From Candidatus Sulfotelmatobacter sp. (lineage in GTDB: Bacteria; Acidobacteriota; Terriglobia; Terriglobales; Acidobacteriaceae): a stretch of DNA of 7,393 nucleotides. The stretch lies in NCBI GenBank assembly GCA_030037575.1, contig JASHRB010000582.1:1-7393 (forward strand). Direction: 5' to 3'. A program made the translations under genes and the position numbers. Under the pieces are notes generated by a model, which saw nothing but the letters and a program-made list of their open reading frames with translations, was not told the origin of the DNA and did no database searches. Shown one piece after another: positions 6,383 to 7,393 of the stretch (positions are counted from its first letter, which is position 1; every line of letters starts with the position of its first letter).

Positions 6383-6414
6383 CTGCGGAATGACCTCGAT
6401 CGAGGCTGCCGCAG
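6383..6414. promoter_or_regulatory. Nested inverted repeat upstream of the DUF885 gene (possible operator or hairpin)
   Basis: An outer pair CTGCGG (6383-6388) and CCGCAG (6409-6414) encloses a perfect 12-bp palindrome CCTCGATCGAGG (6394-6405), with 5- and 3-base spacers. The block ends 53 bases before the DUF885 ATG and lies in the gap shared with ispG. Such nested symmetry fits a dimeric regulator site or an RNA hairpin. No strong U-run follows. Function is inferred from symmetry and position only. Confidence 0.45.
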
Positions 6415-6467
6415 AATCTTGCAAAATCTTTCTTCCGTCGGAGGCATTCTGCTAGGCTGCTACTTCT

Positions 6468-7393
6468 ATGCGCCCCTATCCAGCTTTGCTCGCCTTGATC
6501 GCGTCCCTCACCGTGGTCTTGGCGCAAGAGCCGAAACCCGCCGCCGACCGCCTTGCTGCCCAGAATGCCTTGTTCGAGGAATACTACCAGACCGAGCTGC
6601 GCAACTTTCCCGAGCGCGCCACCGCTTTTGGCGACTATCGCTATAACGACCAGCTCGCCGAGTATTCGTTGGGGGCAATCAGCCAACGGCACAGGGGAGA
6701 CGAAGAATTTCTGGCGCGGATCAAAGCCATTTCAACCGACGGTTTTTCCGACCAGGATCAGCTCTCGCACGACCTGCTGATTCGCGTGCTGGAGCAGCGC
6801 CTCGCCGACTTCGATCTCAAAGAGTACGAGATGCCAATCACCACGCAGGGGGGCATCCACACCAATTTGGCTGATTTGCCGCTGTCTGTGCCGCTTGATT
6901 CGGTCAAGCATTACGACGACTACATTGCGCGGCTACACCAGATTCCGCGGGCGCTCAGCCAGAGTGAGCAAGTTCTCCGGGCGGGCGTAAGCGACAAGCT
7001 CGTCATGGTGCGCTCTTTGGCGGAGAAGATTCCCGCCCAGTGCGAGGGCATCGTCGAATCCGACCCGTTTCTTCAGCCCACGAAGAAGTATCCGGCAGGC
7101 ATTTCACCGCAAGATCAGAAGCGGCTGACCGAGCAAATCACCGAGGCCATCAACACCGACGTCATCCCCGCCTACAAAAGTTTTGCCCGGTTTATGCGAA
7201 GCGAATACGCCCCGCACGGCCGCATCGCTCTTGCAGTCACCTCGCTGCCCGAAGGCGAACGGCGCTACCAGAACGACATTTACGGCCGCACCACCACGCA
7301 CATGACGCCGGATGAGATTCATCAGCTCGGCCTGCGCGAGATGGACCGGATTGAAGCCGAGATGACGGCAATTGCCCAAAAAGAAGGTTTTGC
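6468..7393 (+). CDS. Secreted DUF885 family protein, N-terminal half (3' end outside window)
   Basis: The frame opened by the ATG at 6468 stays open to the window end: 308 complete codons and two bases, no stop. Residues 1-19 are a signal peptide (hydrophobic 'ALLALIASLTVVLA', Gln20 following), indicating export. The mature part has DUF885 (PF05960) hallmarks: an early helix 'LFEEYYQTELRNFPERATAFGD' in 35-56, 'DQLSHDLLIRVLEQRL' (97-112), 'GGIHTNLADLP' (128-138), 'DDYIARLHQIPRAL' (150-163) and 'MTPDEIHQLGLREMDRIEAEM' in 279-299. Family proteins are usually near 600 residues, so about half is present. As I recall, the missing C-terminal half carries a conserved His/Glu motif resembling metallopeptidases; the family is generally annotated as uncharacterised. 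No good ribosome site lies near the ATG: GGAGG at 6440-6444 is 23 bases away, and only AGG at 6454-6456 is closer. The gene is divergent from ispG across 236 bases. The signal peptide right after the ATG supports this start. Confidence 0.88.
   Translation, partial: MRPYPALLALIASLTVVLAQEPKPAADRLAAQNALFEEYYQTELRNFPERATAFGDYRYNDQLAEYSLGAISQRHRGDEEFLARIKAISTDGFSDQDQLSHDLLIRVLEQRLADFDLKEYEMPITTQGGIHTNLADLPLSVPLDSVKHYDDYIARLHQIPRALSQSEQVLRAGVSDKLVMVRSLAEKIPAQCEGIVESDPFLQPTKKYPAGISPQDQKRLTEQITEAINTDVIPAYKSFARFMRSEYAPHGRIALAVTSLPEGERRYQNDIYGRTTTHMTPDEIHQLGLREMDRIEAEMTAIAQKEGF

Noticed and set aside
5635..6393. 252-codon plus-strand frame opposite ispG, extending into the intergenic region
   Set aside because: It is in the same mirror register with ispG codons, giving a Gly/Asp/His-rich translation with no recognisable domain. 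ispG is certain on the other strand.
6228..6692. 154-codon minus-strand frame ending in an ATGA overlap with the ispG start
   Set aside because: The overlap looks like operon coupling, but the frame is antisense to the DUF885 signal peptide and N-terminus, has no family resemblance, and the DUF885 match is strong.
1..7393. Mobile element, CRISPR array, toxin-antitoxin, defence or biosynthetic system
   Set aside because: No transposase, integrase, direct-repeat array, nuclease or synthase is encoded, and all genes belong to ordinary housekeeping or exported-hydrolase families with similar composition.

Overview
The window is about 7.4 kb of moderately GC-rich bacterial DNA (roughly 60% G+C by eye) that is densely and conventionally coded. 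It holds six protein genes, two of them cut by the window edges, and no RNA gene, mobile element, phage gene or CRISPR array that I can see. The mix of secreted metallohydrolases, a two-PDZ HtrA protease with an Asp/Gly-rich insert, a long-form IspG and a secreted DUF885 protein resembles soil Acidobacteriota (Terriglobia/Koribacter-like). That placement is an impression from protein style, not a measured assignment.

Layout. (1) 2-409, plus strand: C-terminal end of an M20-family metallopeptidase. (2) 406-2151, plus: exported YtcJ-like amidohydrolase, overlapping gene 1 by four bases (ATGA), so the two form a coupled operon end. (3) 2152-2438: a 287-base gap with two perfect 12-bp palindromes, a TATAAT -10 box and a strong GGAGG site. 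(4) 2439-4049, plus: HtrA/DegP-type serine protease with membrane anchor, intact triad and two PDZ domains. (5) 4050-4234: a gap with a GC hairpin but no clear terminator. (6) 4235-4870, plus: small exported protein with one peptidoglycan-binding-type domain and a TTG start. (7) 4963-6231, minus: ispG (MEP isoprenoid pathway), convergent with gene 6. (8) 6232-6467: a divergent intergenic region with a -10-like box almost touching the ispG start codon and a nested inverted repeat. (9) 6468 to the window end, plus: N-terminal half of a secreted DUF885 protein, with no stop inside the window.

How the genes work together. Genes 1 and 2 probably act on peptides or N-acyl/amide compounds. HtrA and the peptidoglycan-binding-type protein fit cell-envelope maintenance. 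IspG is core metabolism, and the DUF885 protein is another exported putative hydrolase. Apart from the coupled pair, the genes look like separate transcription units rather than one pathway.

I did not find a convincing undescribed system. The points most worth a second look are regulatory: a probable leaderless ispG transcript, palindromes clustered in the gaps (one lying over the -35 region of the htrA promoter), and the nested inverted repeat upstream of the DUF885 gene.
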